Assembly (NCBI RefSeq): GCF_014197015.1
Contig: NZ_JACIET010000002.1
Location: 1-64,000, forward strand
Length of the DNA: 64,000 nt
From: Niveibacterium umoris
GTDB taxonomy: Bacteria; Pseudomonadota; Gammaproteobacteria; Burkholderiales; Rhodocyclaceae
Direction: 5' to 3'
The notes below the pieces were generated by a model. The model saw only the letters and a list, made by a program, of their open reading frames with translations, did no database searches and was not told the DNA's origin. Shown piece by piece: positions 27,328 to 35,870 of the stretch; positions within the stretch are counted from its first letter, which is position 1; each line of letters opens with the position of its first letter. A program made the translations under genes and the position numbers.

Positions 27328-28470
27328 TTACCTACCGCCCATGATCGCGATGTAGTCCGCCGTCCAACGGCTGTACGGCACGCAGGTTCCCTGCGAGGCG
27401 CACTGGGCCTGCGGCGTCTTCCAGAAGGCGATCTTGTCGAAGTTGTCGAAGCCGTTCGTCTCGCAAAACTTGCCGCCGCCCGGCGCACGGGTCGAGCAGG
27501 CGGAGGTGGTCACCGGGTTGGAGCCGAACCATTCCGCCACACCGGCCTGCACCTTGTCGTTCAGCGACCAGTTCAGCCAGGCGTAGGCGCACTGCGGATG
27601 CTTGGCATTGGCATGCATCATCGTGGTGTCGGCCCAGCCGGTGACCCCTTCGGCCGGGATCGTCGAGGCGATCGGGCGCTTGTCGGCCTTGAGCATGTTG
27701 ACCTGCACCGGCCAGGAGCCGGAGGCCGCGACACCCTCGGACTTGAAGTCCGACATCTGCACGTTGTAGTCATGCCAGTAGCGATGCACCAGCGGGCGTT
27801 GCTTGCGCAGCAGCTCCAGCACCGCGGCGTACTGCGTGGGGTTGAGTTCGTACGGGTCCTTGATGCCCAGCTCCGGCCGCTTGGCCTTCAGGTACAAGGC
27901 TGCGTCGGCGATGTAGATCGCGCCGTCGTAGGCCTGCACGCGGCCCTTGTTGGGCTTGCCGTCGGGCAGGTTCTGCGGCTCGAACACCACCGACCAGGAG
28001 GTCGGCGCGGTCTTGAAGACCTCGGTGTTGTACATCAGCACGTTCGGGCCCCACTGGTAGGGCACGCCGAAGGTCTGGCCGCCGACCACATACCAGGGCG
28101 CATTCTTCAGGCGCGGGTCGAGCTTGTTCCAGTCGCGCAGCTTGCTGGTGTCGATCGCCTGCACCCGCTTGCCGGCAATCAGGCGCAGCGAGGCGTCGCC
28201 CGAGGCGGTCACGAGGTCGTAAGAGCCCTGGCTCATCAGCGACACCATCTCGTCGGAGGTGGCGGCCGTCTTCACGTTGACCTTGCAGCCGGTGTCCTTC
28301 TCGAAGGCGCCGACCCAGTTGTAATGCGGATCTGTGTCGCCCCGCTCGATGTAGCCGGGCCAGGCCACGATATCGAGCTGCCCTTCACCGGCACGGACTG
28401 CCGTGCCCCCCAGCACGACCGCCAGCGCACCCAGCGCGGTCACGGTCAGCTTGCCAGCCTTGATTGCCAT
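27328..28470 (-). CDS. ydcS: Periplasmic binding protein YdcS
   Basis: A 380-residue PotD-family binding protein. Residues 1-27 are a signal peptide (ending TAVRA). Signatures are LDIVAWPGYIERG, NWVGAFEKDTGCKVNVK, FGVPYQWGPNVLMYN, MMHANAKHPQCAYAWLNW and CVPYSRWTADYIAIMGGR. The four or more cysteines near the end are typical of YdcS. It is the first gene of the ydcSTUV-patD unit and diverges from a LysR gene. Confidence 0.92.
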   Translation of the reverse strand: MAIKAGKLTVTALGALAVVLGGTAVRAGEGQLDIVAWPGYIERGDTDPHYNWVGAFEKDTGCKVNVKTAATSDEMVSLMSQGSYDLVTASGDASLRLIAGKRVQAIDTSKLRDWNKLDPRLKNAPWYVVGGQTFGVPYQWGPNVLMYNTEVFKTAPTSWSVVFEPQNLPDGKPNKGRVQAYDGAIYIADAALYLKAKRPELGIKDPYELNPTQYAAVLELLRKQRPLVHRYWHDYNVQMSDFKSEGVAASGSWPVQVNMLKADKRPIASTIPAEGVTGWADTTMMHANAKHPQCAYAWLNWSLNDKVQAGVAEWFGSNPVTTSACSTRAPGGGKFCETNGFDNFDKIAFWKTPQAQCASQGTCVPYSRWTADYIAIMGGR

Positions 28471-28584
28471 CTCGGGTTTCCTCCGTTGTGGATTGGGGTG
28501 AGCCTGTCGCGATTGCTTCCGCTGTCAGGCAAACCTTAGCCCTGCACCCCACAGGCTGGAAATACCGTTAGCCCTTTAGTTGCC

Positions 28585-28599
28585 ATCGGAAAATCCGAT
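28585..28599. promoter_or_regulatory. LysR-type operator between ydcS and the LysR gene
   Basis: The perfect inverted repeat ATCGGA-AAA-TCCGAT contains the T-N11-A form (T at 28586, A at 28598) expected for LysR-type regulators, and lies in the divergent gap. Confidence 0.6.
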
Positions 28600-28668
28600 A
28601 GCTAGACTTGTCCGGCCCGGAAAAACGGGTCAAGTTCCCATGTGTTTGGGCAAATCCGGGGGAAGAAG

Positions 28669-29625
28669 ATGCCCATGTCATTCAGGTCGCTGCGCTACTT
28701 CAACGCGGTGGCCGAGACCGGTTCCATCTCGGCAGCGATGCAGACGCTCAATGTGTCGCAGGCCGCCATCACCGAAGGCATCCAGCGCCTCGAGGCACAC
28801 CTGGGCAGCCTGCTGTTCCGGCGGCATGCGCGGGGCATGGCGCTGACGCACGCCGGGCACGAATTCTTCCGCCACACCCAGCGCATCCTTGGCGCGGTGG
28901 CCACCGCCGAGCAGGCACTGGCGGTGCGGCCGGATTCGCTGGCCGGCGATCTGGTCATCGGCGCGACCAGCCCGCTCACCGGCTACTACCTGCCCGGCCT
29001 GCTGGAGCGCTACCGGCGCACCTTCCCGCGCATCCACACGCGGGTGCTGGAAGACGCCGGCCATTTCATCGAACACCAGCTGATCAACGGCGAGATCGAC
29101 GTCGCGCTGACCACCATCTCGGTGCTGGAAAACGCCGCGGCTTTCCACACCGCGCTGCTGGTGCGCTCGCCCTGGCGGCTGTGGCTGCCGCTCTCGCACC
29201 GCTTCGCCGAACGCGGGAGCGTGTCGCTCGCCGAACTGCGCGAGGAGTCGGTGATCGTGCTGCGCAACGACGAGCTGGAGAAGGTGTCGGGCGACTTGTG
29301 GCGCGACGCCGGCATCCGCCCCAAGGTCACCGTGAAAACGCGCTCGACCGAGGCCACGCGCAGCCTCGTCGCGACCGGCTCAGGCGTGTGCCTGCTGCCG
29401 GAGGTGCTGTTCCGCGCCTGGTCACTGGAAGGCGAGCGCCTGGTCGCGATCCCGATCACCGAGGAGATTCCGCCGCTGGAGATCGGCGTGGCATGGCGAC
29501 GCGGGGCGGCACTGGGCGCGGCGACCGAGGGCTTCCTCGCCGTGGCGCGCGAGTACGGCCAGCATCAGGGCAACGCACTCGGCGCGCTGCGCGGCGCCGA
29601 CGGCACCGGGGTGCGCCGGGCCTAG
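28669..29625 (+). CDS. LysR-family transcriptional regulator
   Basis: A 318-residue protein. The winged helix-turn-helix is in residues 1-60: LRYFNAVAETGSISAAMQTL and NVSQAAITEGIQRLEAHLG. A sensor domain of two lobes follows (SLAGDLVIGATSPLTGYYLP; IDVALTTISVLEN; VATGSGVCLLPE). ATG 28669 is chosen, with GGGGGAAG just upstream; GTG 28642 and ATG 28675 are alternatives. Divergent placement suggests that it controls ydcSTUV-patD, replacing the XRE/MerR-type control used in E. coli. The inducer is unknown. Confidence 0.9.
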   Translation: MPMSFRSLRYFNAVAETGSISAAMQTLNVSQAAITEGIQRLEAHLGSLLFRRHARGMALTHAGHEFFRHTQRILGAVATAEQALAVRPDSLAGDLVIGATSPLTGYYLPGLLERYRRTFPRIHTRVLEDAGHFIEHQLINGEIDVALTTISVLENAAAFHTALLVRSPWRLWLPLSHRFAERGSVSLAELREESVIVLRNDELEKVSGDLWRDAGIRPKVTVKTRSTEATRSLVATGSGVCLLPEVLFRAWSLEGERLVAIPITEEIPPLEIGVAWRRGAALGAATEGFLAVAREYGQHQGNALGALRGADGTGVRRA

Positions 29626-29644
29626 CTGGCTGGCTGGCTGGAAA

Positions 29645-29680
29645 GCAAAAATGCCGCGCAGGTTCACACCCGCACGGCAT
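29645..29680 (-). terminator. Rho-independent terminator of the PstS-like gene
   Basis: On the - strand a 13-base-pair stem with two G-U pairs (ATGCCGTGCGGGT / ACCTGCGCGGCAT) and loop GTGA is followed by a run of T. It lies 52 bases after the gene's stop and could also serve the LysR gene from the other side. Confidence 0.85.
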
Positions 29681-29732
29681 CCGAGAACCCGGCAGCTCGC
29701 GCGGCCGGGGCACTACCTCGTTGGCGCTGGAT

Positions 29733-30845
29733 TCAGGATCTCGTCACCGGCTGGCCAACCAAGGCGAGCAGTCGTGCACGCATGGCCAGGAAGTCCAGCG
29801 GTGCGCCATCGGGACCCATCACGTCGCGAAACAACGCGATGTTCTTGGCTTGAATCGAGGCGGGCAACGGCGCAAAGCCCGCATCCGCCGCAAACTGGTC
29901 GCCACGCAGCTGGGCCCAGTACAGGAACCGCAGTGACGTTCGCGCGCGATCGGCTTGCCTGGCCTTGCGTTCAAACAGAACGTAGGTCACCTCTCCGATC
30001 GGCCATGTCGCTTCGCCCGTCACGTCGATCAGCGAGGCCGCCTGCGAGCCCCCCTGCCCCAGACCGGACATCATGATGGCCGCCGAGATGCTGCTCACGG
30101 ACGGCGCGACATAGCGCCCTGAACGATTGCGCAACTGAACGTAGGCGAGCTTGGCGCGCAACGCTTCGTCGAGCGCGATATATCCGATTGCCCCGGGGGT
30201 TCCGTGAACCTGCTCGGTCATGGCGCTGGTGGTTGCCGCCTTCGCGACCGGAACCGGCCACGCCGGCGCTTCGCTCGCACCCATGCGTGAAGCCCAACGG
30301 GCATCTGCGCCCGCCAGGTAGGTCGTGAAGGTCTTCGTGGTGCCGGATGCGCCGTCGCGAACAACCGGCTTGATGGCCAGCTTCGGGAGATTCAGGCCGG
30401 GATTGGCCGCGCGGATTTCGTCGTCGTTCCAGTAATGCAACTCGCCGAGATAGATCCGGGCAAGCAGGGCCGCGTTCAGACGCAGTGCCCCTGGTGCGAC
30501 GCCCGGCACATTGACAACCGGCGTCACGCCACCGACGAGCAAGGGCATCTGGATAAGCCCCCGCGACACGACTTCCTCCTGGGACATCGGAATTTCGGTC
30601 AGCGCAAAATCCACCTTGCGATCGCTGATATCGCGCAGACCCGCTCGCGAATTGCTCGCAGCGTAATTGACCTGGATATTGTTCTCTTTGGCGAACAGGA
30701 ACGACCACTGCGCGAGGACGCGCGCCGAAGCGCTGCCACCGCCACCGGCCACCGACGGCGAGAAACGTGAATCTGCAAAAGCAAGCATCGTCGCGCCCAT
30801 GAGGGAGGCAGCGATGAAGGCCTTTGTAAGAGTTATCTTGAGCAT
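29733..30845 (-). CDS. PstS-family phosphate-binding protein, solitary
   Basis: A 370-residue exported protein. Residues 1-24 are a signal peptide (ending MLAFA). The PstS features are GGGGSASARVLAQW, VNYAASNSRAGLRDISDRKVDFALTEIPMS (read in two pieces around residues 58-88), and the phosphate loop VRDGASGTTKTFTTYL. The C-terminal half matches IGYIALDEAL and LRFLYWAQ. Unlike usual pst loci there is no pstC, pstA or pstB beside it. It could be a spare binding protein or one used in secretion or surface attachment. No Pho box was seen upstream. Confidence 0.82.
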   Translation of the reverse strand: MLKITLTKAFIAASLMGATMLAFADSRFSPSVAGGGGSASARVLAQWSFLFAKENNIQVNYAASNSRAGLRDISDRKVDFALTEIPMSQEEVVSRGLIQMPLLVGGVTPVVNVPGVAPGALRLNAALLARIYLGELHYWNDDEIRAANPGLNLPKLAIKPVVRDGASGTTKTFTTYLAGADARWASRMGASEAPAWPVPVAKAATTSAMTEQVHGTPGAIGYIALDEALRAKLAYVQLRNRSGRYVAPSVSSISAAIMMSGLGQGGSQAASLIDVTGEATWPIGEVTYVLFERKARQADRARTSLRFLYWAQLRGDQFAADAGFAPLPASIQAKNIALFRDVMGPDGAPLDFLAMRARLLALVGQPVTRS

Positions 30846-31261
30846 AAGGAGTCCTAAGATTTCTGGATCAATGTGGGCAAGCCACCCACTGAGCCCACCG
30901 TGATTTCAAGCTGGATACGGACAAACGGCGCGGAGTCGACGGCCATCATCAGGTGCCGATGACCGAGGATTCTTTCCTTCTTCGGTGCGTGGAACTACGG
31001 CAACTGCGCTCACGTTCGACGCAAAAACGCTCGAACAGCGAAGGCCGCCAGGTCTTGCCACGCACGCGCCTTGCCACCGGTTCGCTCGGAAGAGCGCCCG
31101 CAACCTGCAGGTCTGGAAGCCGCCACGACATCGCCTGCGAACCGACGCGCTAAAGCAACCGTGGAACGAGAGAGACTGATCGTCCGCAACCCATCCAGGA
31201 CCAAACCGCGGGCGTCCTGGGCGCGTCGCAACGCCATCGAGTGGTGAGAGCAAACCGCGCA

Positions 31262-31315
31262 GGCTCGCCTGTAGCGAGCCCGCCCTACCCGGCTGTTTCG
31301 GGGGCGGGTTAGCCA
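31262..31315. repeat. Intergenic repeat, copy 1 (GGGTTAGCC / CCCGCCCTACC type)
   Basis: GGCTCGC-CTGTA-GCGAGCC forms a seven-base-pair hairpin, directly followed by CCGCCCTACCCGGCTG and then GGGGCGGGTTAGCC. The same words recur at 34,005-34,093. Confidence 0.5.
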
Positions 31316-31626
31316 TCCGAAAGCGCCTGAAACTTGAATGAAACGTAACATACCAAAAGCGCCACTTTAATACCAGAGATAGAACCGGTATTAACCGTTT
31401 TTCACACTCGTTCGGCATGGATACGTAGCGAAACTGGAAGCCAGGACGCAAGACTTTCAGATGCTCCGTGAGCAAGCAGTGACATCCTGGCGGGGCAGCG
31501 CAGCGGCGCGCGATCATTGATGCGGCCGCGCATCCTGACGCACAGGGATCGCACGCGATCGAGCGAGGCGCGGGTTGGCGCCAGACTCGCCATTCACACT
31601 CTTGCGACTCGGTGAAGTCGCTTCCG

Positions 31627-31658
31627 CGCGGATTCGTTTACGACGAACCCGCCCTGCC
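31627..31658. repeat. Intergenic repeat, copy 2
   Basis: GCGCGGATTCG-TTTACGA-CGAACCCGCCCTGCC is an imperfect inverted repeat related to the copy at 34,063-34,093. Confidence 0.4.
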
Positions 31659-31869
31659 ACGCAGCCGGGTCGGGATGCGTGCACCATGGGTGGCGCGCCA
31701 AGGCAACTCATGCGGTGCTTCGGCGCGACGACCCCGGCAATCGAATGCCGCTGTATGTCACACACGCCACGAAACCGGCCCGCGAGCGCCGTACCAAGCT
31801 GCTAGGCTTTTGCTCCCCGGCGCGCTCGCGCCCAACTCATCCAGCATTTATCCAACAAGGAACGCACTC

Positions 31870-32394
31870 GTGAGAATCGCACAACTCGCCCTCGCCCTTT
31901 TCATCAGCGTCGCGGTGCTGCCCGCCACCGCCGCCGAGCAACCGGCCAGCGAAGCATCGGTCAAGCGCCTGATCGAGATCACCAATTCGAAGAAACTGGT
32001 GGATAACGCGATGCTGCAAATGGACGCAATGATGAAGGCATCGATGAAGCAGGCCTTGGCGGATCAGTCGCTCACCGCAGAGCAAGAGAAAGTGATGATC
32101 GAGACGCAGGAAAAGCTGGCCGGCCTGGTGAAGGAAGAACTGAAGTGGGAGATGCTCGAACCGATGTTCCTCGACATCTACCAGAAGACATTCACCCAGA
32201 AAGAGGTGGATGGCATGCTGTCGTTCTACAAGTCGCCGGCGGGCCAGGCCGTCATCAAGAAGATGCCGCAAGTGATGCAGGCCTCGATGCAGATCATGCA
32301 GGCGCGCATGTCCAAACTGGTGCCGCAGATTCAGCAGATCACCGCAGAAGGTGCCGAGAAGATGAAGGCGCTGTCGGCGCAGCCGAAGCCCTGA
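31870..32394 (+). CDS. DUF2059 exported protein
   Basis: A 174-residue protein starting at GTG 31870 with AAGGA nine bases before. Residues 1-22 are a signal peptide (ending LPATAA). The body is all helical and methionine-rich, with the DUF2059 core FLDIYQKTFTQKEVDGMLSF and YKSPAGQAVIKKMPQVMQ. DUF2059 proteins are periplasmic and have no settled function. It is followed at 76 bases by an unrelated SnoaL-like gene. Confidence 0.88.
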   Translation: MRIAQLALALFISVAVLPATAAEQPASEASVKRLIEITNSKKLVDNAMLQMDAMMKASMKQALADQSLTAEQEKVMIETQEKLAGLVKEELKWEMLEPMFLDIYQKTFTQKEVDGMLSFYKSPAGQAVIKKMPQVMQASMQIMQARMSKLVPQIQQITAEGAEKMKALSAQPKP

Positions 32395-32470
32395 GCCAAC
32401 GTCACCCGCCGCGGGCCGCGCCGGCTTGCGATCTTCAACCCATGCACATTCAGCACCGCCGCAACCGCCC

Positions 32471-32878
32471 ATGAACCCGAATCTCGACCTCCTGCGCGAC
32501 TTCTTCGCAGCCATCAACCGCAACGACATGGATGCGATGGCGGCCTGTTTCGCGCCCGGGGTCGTCCGCACCGAGCCGGAGGGCTGGGACACCGCCGGCA
32601 CCCACATCGGCGTCGAGGCGGTGCGCGCGAATGTCAGCAAGGGCCGCGCGACCTGGGCGGAAGGAAGCTGCGACCCCGAGAAGTACCTTGTCGGCGCAGA
32701 GCGGATCGTCGTGTATCTCCATGCCCGGGTCCGACTCGCGAGCAGCAATGAATGGGTCGGGGGTCGGTTCGCCGACGGCTTCGTGCTCGCGGACGGCAAG
32801 ATCCTCGAGTACCGCACCTTCTGGGAGCGACGCGACGCCCTGGCATGGGCCGGCATCACAGACGAGGAGACGGAGTGA
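32471..32878 (+). CDS. SnoaL-like (NTF2 fold) protein
   Basis: A 135-residue cytoplasmic protein with the NTF2/SnoaL pattern: LLRDFFAAINRNDMDAMAACF at the start (read as two pieces), the pocket strand RIVVYLHARVRL, and VGGRFADGFVLADGKILEYRTF near the end. Family members are small enzymes or ligand binders of many kinds; the substrate cannot be inferred. Starts at ATG 32471; the strong homology begins there. Confidence 0.82.
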   Translation: MNPNLDLLRDFFAAINRNDMDAMAACFAPGVVRTEPEGWDTAGTHIGVEAVRANVSKGRATWAEGSCDPEKYLVGAERIVVYLHARVRLASSNEWVGGRFADGFVLADGKILEYRTFWERRDALAWAGITDEETE

Positions 32879-32930
32879 AAACCGGGGGTCCGCGCGGCTG
32901 CGGCTTGCCGCCTGTGATCAGGGCATTCCG

Positions 32931-33221
32931 GTGCTGAGCAGGGCGCTCGCCTGCGTCCATGTCGTCGCCGTGCTCGCGCTGGCGACATGCGCGGCGCTCA
33001 TCTGGCGGCTGAAGTGCGAGAGCTTCGGGTGCATGGGGGTCGGGGTCGCGTGGTTCGCCTGGGTGCTTGCGTTTTTCCCTGTGCTGCTGGTCGGCCTCGT
33101 CCTCAGGTCGCGCGCATCGCCGGGCTCGCGGCTGATGACGCTCACGCGGGCGGCGGTGTGGGCGCAGGGGGCGATGGGTGTCGCGTTGGTGGCGGTCTGG
33201 GTGATCAAGCAAGCGGGCTGA
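32931..33221 (+). CDS. Small membrane protein, function unknown
   Basis: A 96-residue protein with three hydrophobic segments (about residues 5-25, 36-57 and 73-92) and two cysteines in the first loop (KCESFGC). GTG 32931 is the likeliest start; the frame upstream overlaps the SnoaL gene and is not homologous to anything I recognise. Confidence 0.6.
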   Translation: MLSRALACVHVVAVLALATCAALIWRLKCESFGCMGVGVAWFAWVLAFFPVLLVGLVLRSRASPGSRLMTLTRAAVWAQGAMGVALVAVWVIKQAG

Positions 33222-33312
33222 TCGCGCATCGGGCGCGGCATTCGATGCCGTTGCGCGTTGCCACGCTTCGGGTCGAACATGCGGGCACCGTTAGACATCA
33301 AGGGGAATTGAA

Positions 33313-33966
33313 ATGACGCGCGTACGAGTCGAGAGTTTCACGATTTCCCTGGATGGCTTCGGCGCCGGGCCCGACCAGGGCCTCAACAACCCGCTGGGGG
33401 TGGGCGGAACCGAATTGCACCAGTGGGCGTTTCCGACGCAAACCTTCCAGCGCGCCCTGTTCGGCGTGGATACCGGCACGACAGGCATCGACGACGAATT
33501 CGCCAGACGAGGCTTCACCAACATCGGCGCGTGGATTCTCGGCCGGAACATGTTCAGCCCGAGTCGCGGCCCGTGGCCCGACCTGAACTGGAAAGGCTGG
33601 TGGGGCGACGAGCCGCCCTATCACGTGCCGGTATTCGTGCTGACGCATCACGCCCGCCCTGCGATCGAAATGGCGGGCAACACGACTTTCCACTTCGTCA
33701 CCGGCGGCATTGTCGAAGCGCTGGATCGTGCGCGCGAGGCGGCCGGCGCGCGTGACGTGCGCATCGGCGGCGGCGCCAACACCATTCAGCAATATCTGCG
33801 CGCCGGCCTGATCGACGAAATGCACCTTGCCATTGCGCCGGTGCTGTTGGGCCGCGGCGAACGCCTTCTCGAAGGCGTCGATCTGCGCGCCGCCGGGTTC
33901 AAGTGCGTGCAGCATGTGGCGACCGAGAAGGCGACGCATGTCGTGCTCCGGCGAGACGCAGAATGA
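33313..33966 (+). CDS. Dihydrofolate reductase / RibD C-terminal-like protein
   Basis: A 217-residue protein of the RibD C-terminal (DHFR-like) family. Key segments are SFTISLDGFGAGPDQ at the start, AWILGRNMFSP, VFVLTHHARP, FVTGGI and the NADPH-contact RIGGGANTIQQYLRAGLIDEMHLAIAPVLLGRG (spread over residues 155-187). Such proteins are probable NADPH-dependent reductases of unknown substrate. The AGGGGAATTG before ATG 33313 provides a ribosome binding site. Confidence 0.88.
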   Translation: MTRVRVESFTISLDGFGAGPDQGLNNPLGVGGTELHQWAFPTQTFQRALFGVDTGTTGIDDEFARRGFTNIGAWILGRNMFSPSRGPWPDLNWKGWWGDEPPYHVPVFVLTHHARPAIEMAGNTTFHFVTGGIVEALDRAREAAGARDVRIGGGANTIQQYLRAGLIDEMHLAIAPVLLGRGERLLEGVDLRAAGFKCVQHVATEKATHVVLRRDAE

Positions 33967-34004
33967 TGCGGCCCGACCCATCGAACAACAGCCGCAGGGC
34001 AGAT

Positions 34005-34093
34005 TAGCCAACGGCGTAACCCGCCTTTCGCGCGGTCGCCATAGGGCGAACGTGATGTCCGCGCGGGTTCGCCTTCGGCGGACCCGCCCTACC
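34005..34093. repeat. Intergenic repeat, copy 3
   Basis: The stretch begins ATTAGCCAACGGCGTAACCC and ends with the hairpin GCGGGTTCGCC-TTC-GGCGGACCCGC (34063-34087, one mismatch) followed by CCTACC. Similar elements in proteobacteria occur in many copies between genes. Confidence 0.55.
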
Positions 34094-34220
34094 GCGGTGT
34101 CGAGATTCGATTCGTGCGGGCAATACGATAGGCAGCCGACACGCCTTGCGGCATCATCTGCAACAGCGTCGCGCCGCATCGACGCCGAGCCCCAAACCCG
34201 ACCGTTCAGCCAGGCCCGCG

Positions 34221-34502
34221 ATGTCCATCGAACTCGACAAACCCGACCGCCAGCAGGCCATCGAGTCCATCCAGCGATACTTCTCCGAGAACATGGAAGC
34301 GCCAATCGGCAACATGACGGCCGGCGCGCTGTTGAACTTCTTTCTCGAAGAGGTCGGACCGAGCATCTACAACAAGGCCGTCGCGGATGCGCGCGCACGA
34401 ATGCAAGCGCGCCTCGACGACCTCGAATTCGAAGTGCAGGAAGACGTCTTCACGTACTGGCGGAAGTTCGACAAGGCCCGCGGCAAGAAGGGCCAAGGAT
34501 GA
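34221..34502 (+). CDS. DUF2164 protein
   Basis: A 93-residue acidic, helical protein starting at ATG 34221. The conserved DUF2164 words are IESIQRYFSENMEAPIGNM and ALLNFFLEEVGPSIYNKAVA. Function is unknown; family members are small cytoplasmic proteins scattered in proteobacteria. Confidence 0.88.
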   Translation: MSIELDKPDRQQAIESIQRYFSENMEAPIGNMTAGALLNFFLEEVGPSIYNKAVADARARMQARLDDLEFEVQEDVFTYWRKFDKARGKKGQG

Positions 34503-34972
34503 ACGGGACGAAACGCACGAGTGGGTTTCGTGGCCACACTCCGCGTTGGGCTTCACTTCATACAGCCCAACCTAATGGGCTGCGATGGTTTTGACTTTGG
34601 TTCCCGTCGAGAGCGCCGAGTGGCGCAGCGGGGTCGGGGGATCGGCGCGCAGCGCCGACGGCGAGGACTGTTTGAGGCCCGCAGGGCCGAATTCCGCAGC
34701 CGCCCGACTTCGCGAGCACGCGAGGGAAGTCAGGCGCAAAGCGCCTGACCGCGAACGCCGGGCGGCACTCTTTGCTTACTTTCTGGTGCTGTTGCCAGAA
34801 AGTAAGACGCCCGCCGGGGGCGGGACCCCGGCCAACGCACTGTTGCCATGCGGCGGCGGTTGCGAAGGTGCTGGGCTTCGCTGCGCTCAACCCACCCAAC
34901 TGCACTGGTCATGCGCAAAGGTTCGCAGAGGGCCAATTATTTCCAACGTCACGCAACCAGCGAGTTCTTCTC
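34503..34972. other. 470-base intergenic stretch with a dispersed-repeat look
   Basis: The central part (34,620-34,860) is GC-rich and made of inverted words: AGGCGC-AAA-GCGCCT near 34733, and a perfect 12-base-pair stem CTTACTTTCTGG / CCAGAAAGTAAG at 34775-34806 with an eight-base loop. Sequences of this form recur in many betaproteobacterial genomes, as far as I recall. No protein gene is credible here. Confidence 0.5.
34775..34806. repeat. Perfect 12-bp inverted repeat (hairpin)
   Basis: CTTACTTTCTGG, loop TGCTGTTG, CCAGAAAGTAAG. There is no T run, so it is not a standard terminator. Confidence 0.75.
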
Positions 34973-35809
34973 ATGGATCCTTATAAGTTCGAAATGCAAG
35001 GCCGGGCTTTCGACAATGGCGATCGCCTCGACAAAGTTGCTGCAGGCCTAACTGCTTTGCAGCACGTCTTTGACGGACAGTTCCGCGCACTTTCAGACAA
35101 GAAGCGGCTCTATGAAGAAGATCGCCGCCACCTGCAGGTACGCATAACCCGCTATGAAGACGGCTCCTTTATCGCGTATCTCGGGGCAATTTATTCGGGA
35201 ATTCAGACTACTCTGCCGTTTCTCCATGGAACACCAGAAATCTGGGAGGCAACGAAGAACGCCTTCGAGTTCTTGAAGTCAATCTTCGAGCTTGCACACA
35301 AAGGCGGCGAAGTACAGGTACAGCAGGATGGCAACAACAACACTGTCGTCATGTCCGGCGACACGAGACAGATCTTCAATGGTCCTGTCTACCAGATAGG
35401 CACGCAGATCATTGGCGCGATCCGCGAGTTTGACGATCTACTGGAGAGTGAAGAAGTAAGACGGATAGGTTTGACAGGACCAGAAAACAGCCCCGTATTT
35501 TCGCTGACGTCTGACGAAAAAGGGTTGTTTCATCCGCCAACCAGAATTGATGAAACGCCGATTCGACTTACCTGCGACATCTACGACTTCAACAAATACG
35601 ACAAGACCGGCAAGGCGCGGGTACCTAATGCGCAAGCGATCCCGTCAGGTGATTACAGGTTCAAGAACATTGGGAATCAAGCGGTCGACGACTTCATTAT
35701 CTCCATGACTGAGCCACAGGTAACGCTAAGTTGCCTTATCAAATACCAGCACGATCCACTGTCAGACAATCGCATCGCCGAGATTTTGGTCATGGCGATT
35801 GCGGCCTAG
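34973..35809 (+). CDS. Orphan protein of lower GC, function unknown
   Basis: A 278-residue soluble protein starting at ATG 34973. It has no signal peptide. Residues 1-110 look like an alpha/beta domain (FEMQGRAFDNGDRLDKVAAG; FLHGTPEIWEATKNAFEFLK). A short Gly/Asn-rich stretch (QQDGNNNTVVMSGD, about 116-130) follows, then a helix rich in acid (AIREFDDLLESEEVRRIGL) and a beta-rich C-terminal domain. GC and codon use are visibly lower than in neighbours, and it is boxed in by a repeat on the left and a REP-transposase element on the right, so it was probably acquired. I do not recognise the family. Confidence 0.75.
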   Translation: MDPYKFEMQGRAFDNGDRLDKVAAGLTALQHVFDGQFRALSDKKRLYEEDRRHLQVRITRYEDGSFIAYLGAIYSGIQTTLPFLHGTPEIWEATKNAFEFLKSIFELAHKGGEVQVQQDGNNNTVVMSGDTRQIFNGPVYQIGTQIIGAIREFDDLLESEEVRRIGLTGPENSPVFSLTSDEKGLFHPPTRIDETPIRLTCDIYDFNKYDKTGKARVPNAQAIPSGDYRFKNIGNQAVDDFIISMTEPQVTLSCLIKYQHDPLSDNRIAEILVMAIAA

Positions 35810-35811
35810 CG

Positions 35812-35847
35812 CGTAGGGCGGAAAAGCGCAGCGCCTTCCGCCGCATG
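35812..35847 (+). repeat. Left arm of 36-bp inverted repeat (REP) flanking the RAYT gene
   Basis: The sequence starts CGTAGGGCGGAAAAGCGCAG and ends CCTTCCGCCGCATG. It is the exact reverse complement of 36420-36455. Confidence 0.9.
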
Positions 35848-35870
35848 CCCGCCCTCGGCACAATCCCACC

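Larger units (their letters stand above)
30846..31869. other. About 1 kb without a credible gene; holds repeat remnants
   Basis: Open frames here have poor coding character and overlap repeat sequences. The stretch carries two copies of a CGAACCCGCC-type repeat (near 31262 and 31627), an AT-richer island at 31340-31400 that might hold promoter activity, and nothing resembling tRNA or a known riboswitch that I can see. Confidence 0.5.

Noticed and set aside
30906-31517. A 203-codon open frame on the - strand after the PstS-like gene.
   Set aside because: It crosses a repeat element, is rich in Arg, Pro and Cys without a domain pattern, and has no ribosome binding site; it is likely non-coding.
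30846-31869. The 1-kb gap was scanned for tRNA genes, CRISPR repeats and c-di-GMP riboswitch words.
   Set aside because: No cloverleaf, no regularly spaced repeats and no aptamer core were seen; only short intergenic repeats could be supported.
33280-33300. CACCGTTAGACATC just before the RibD-like gene resembles the right end of an attC and could mean a stray cassette.
   Set aside because: There is no RYYYAAC left end and no paired arms in the 90 bases upstream; a seven-base match is expected by chance.
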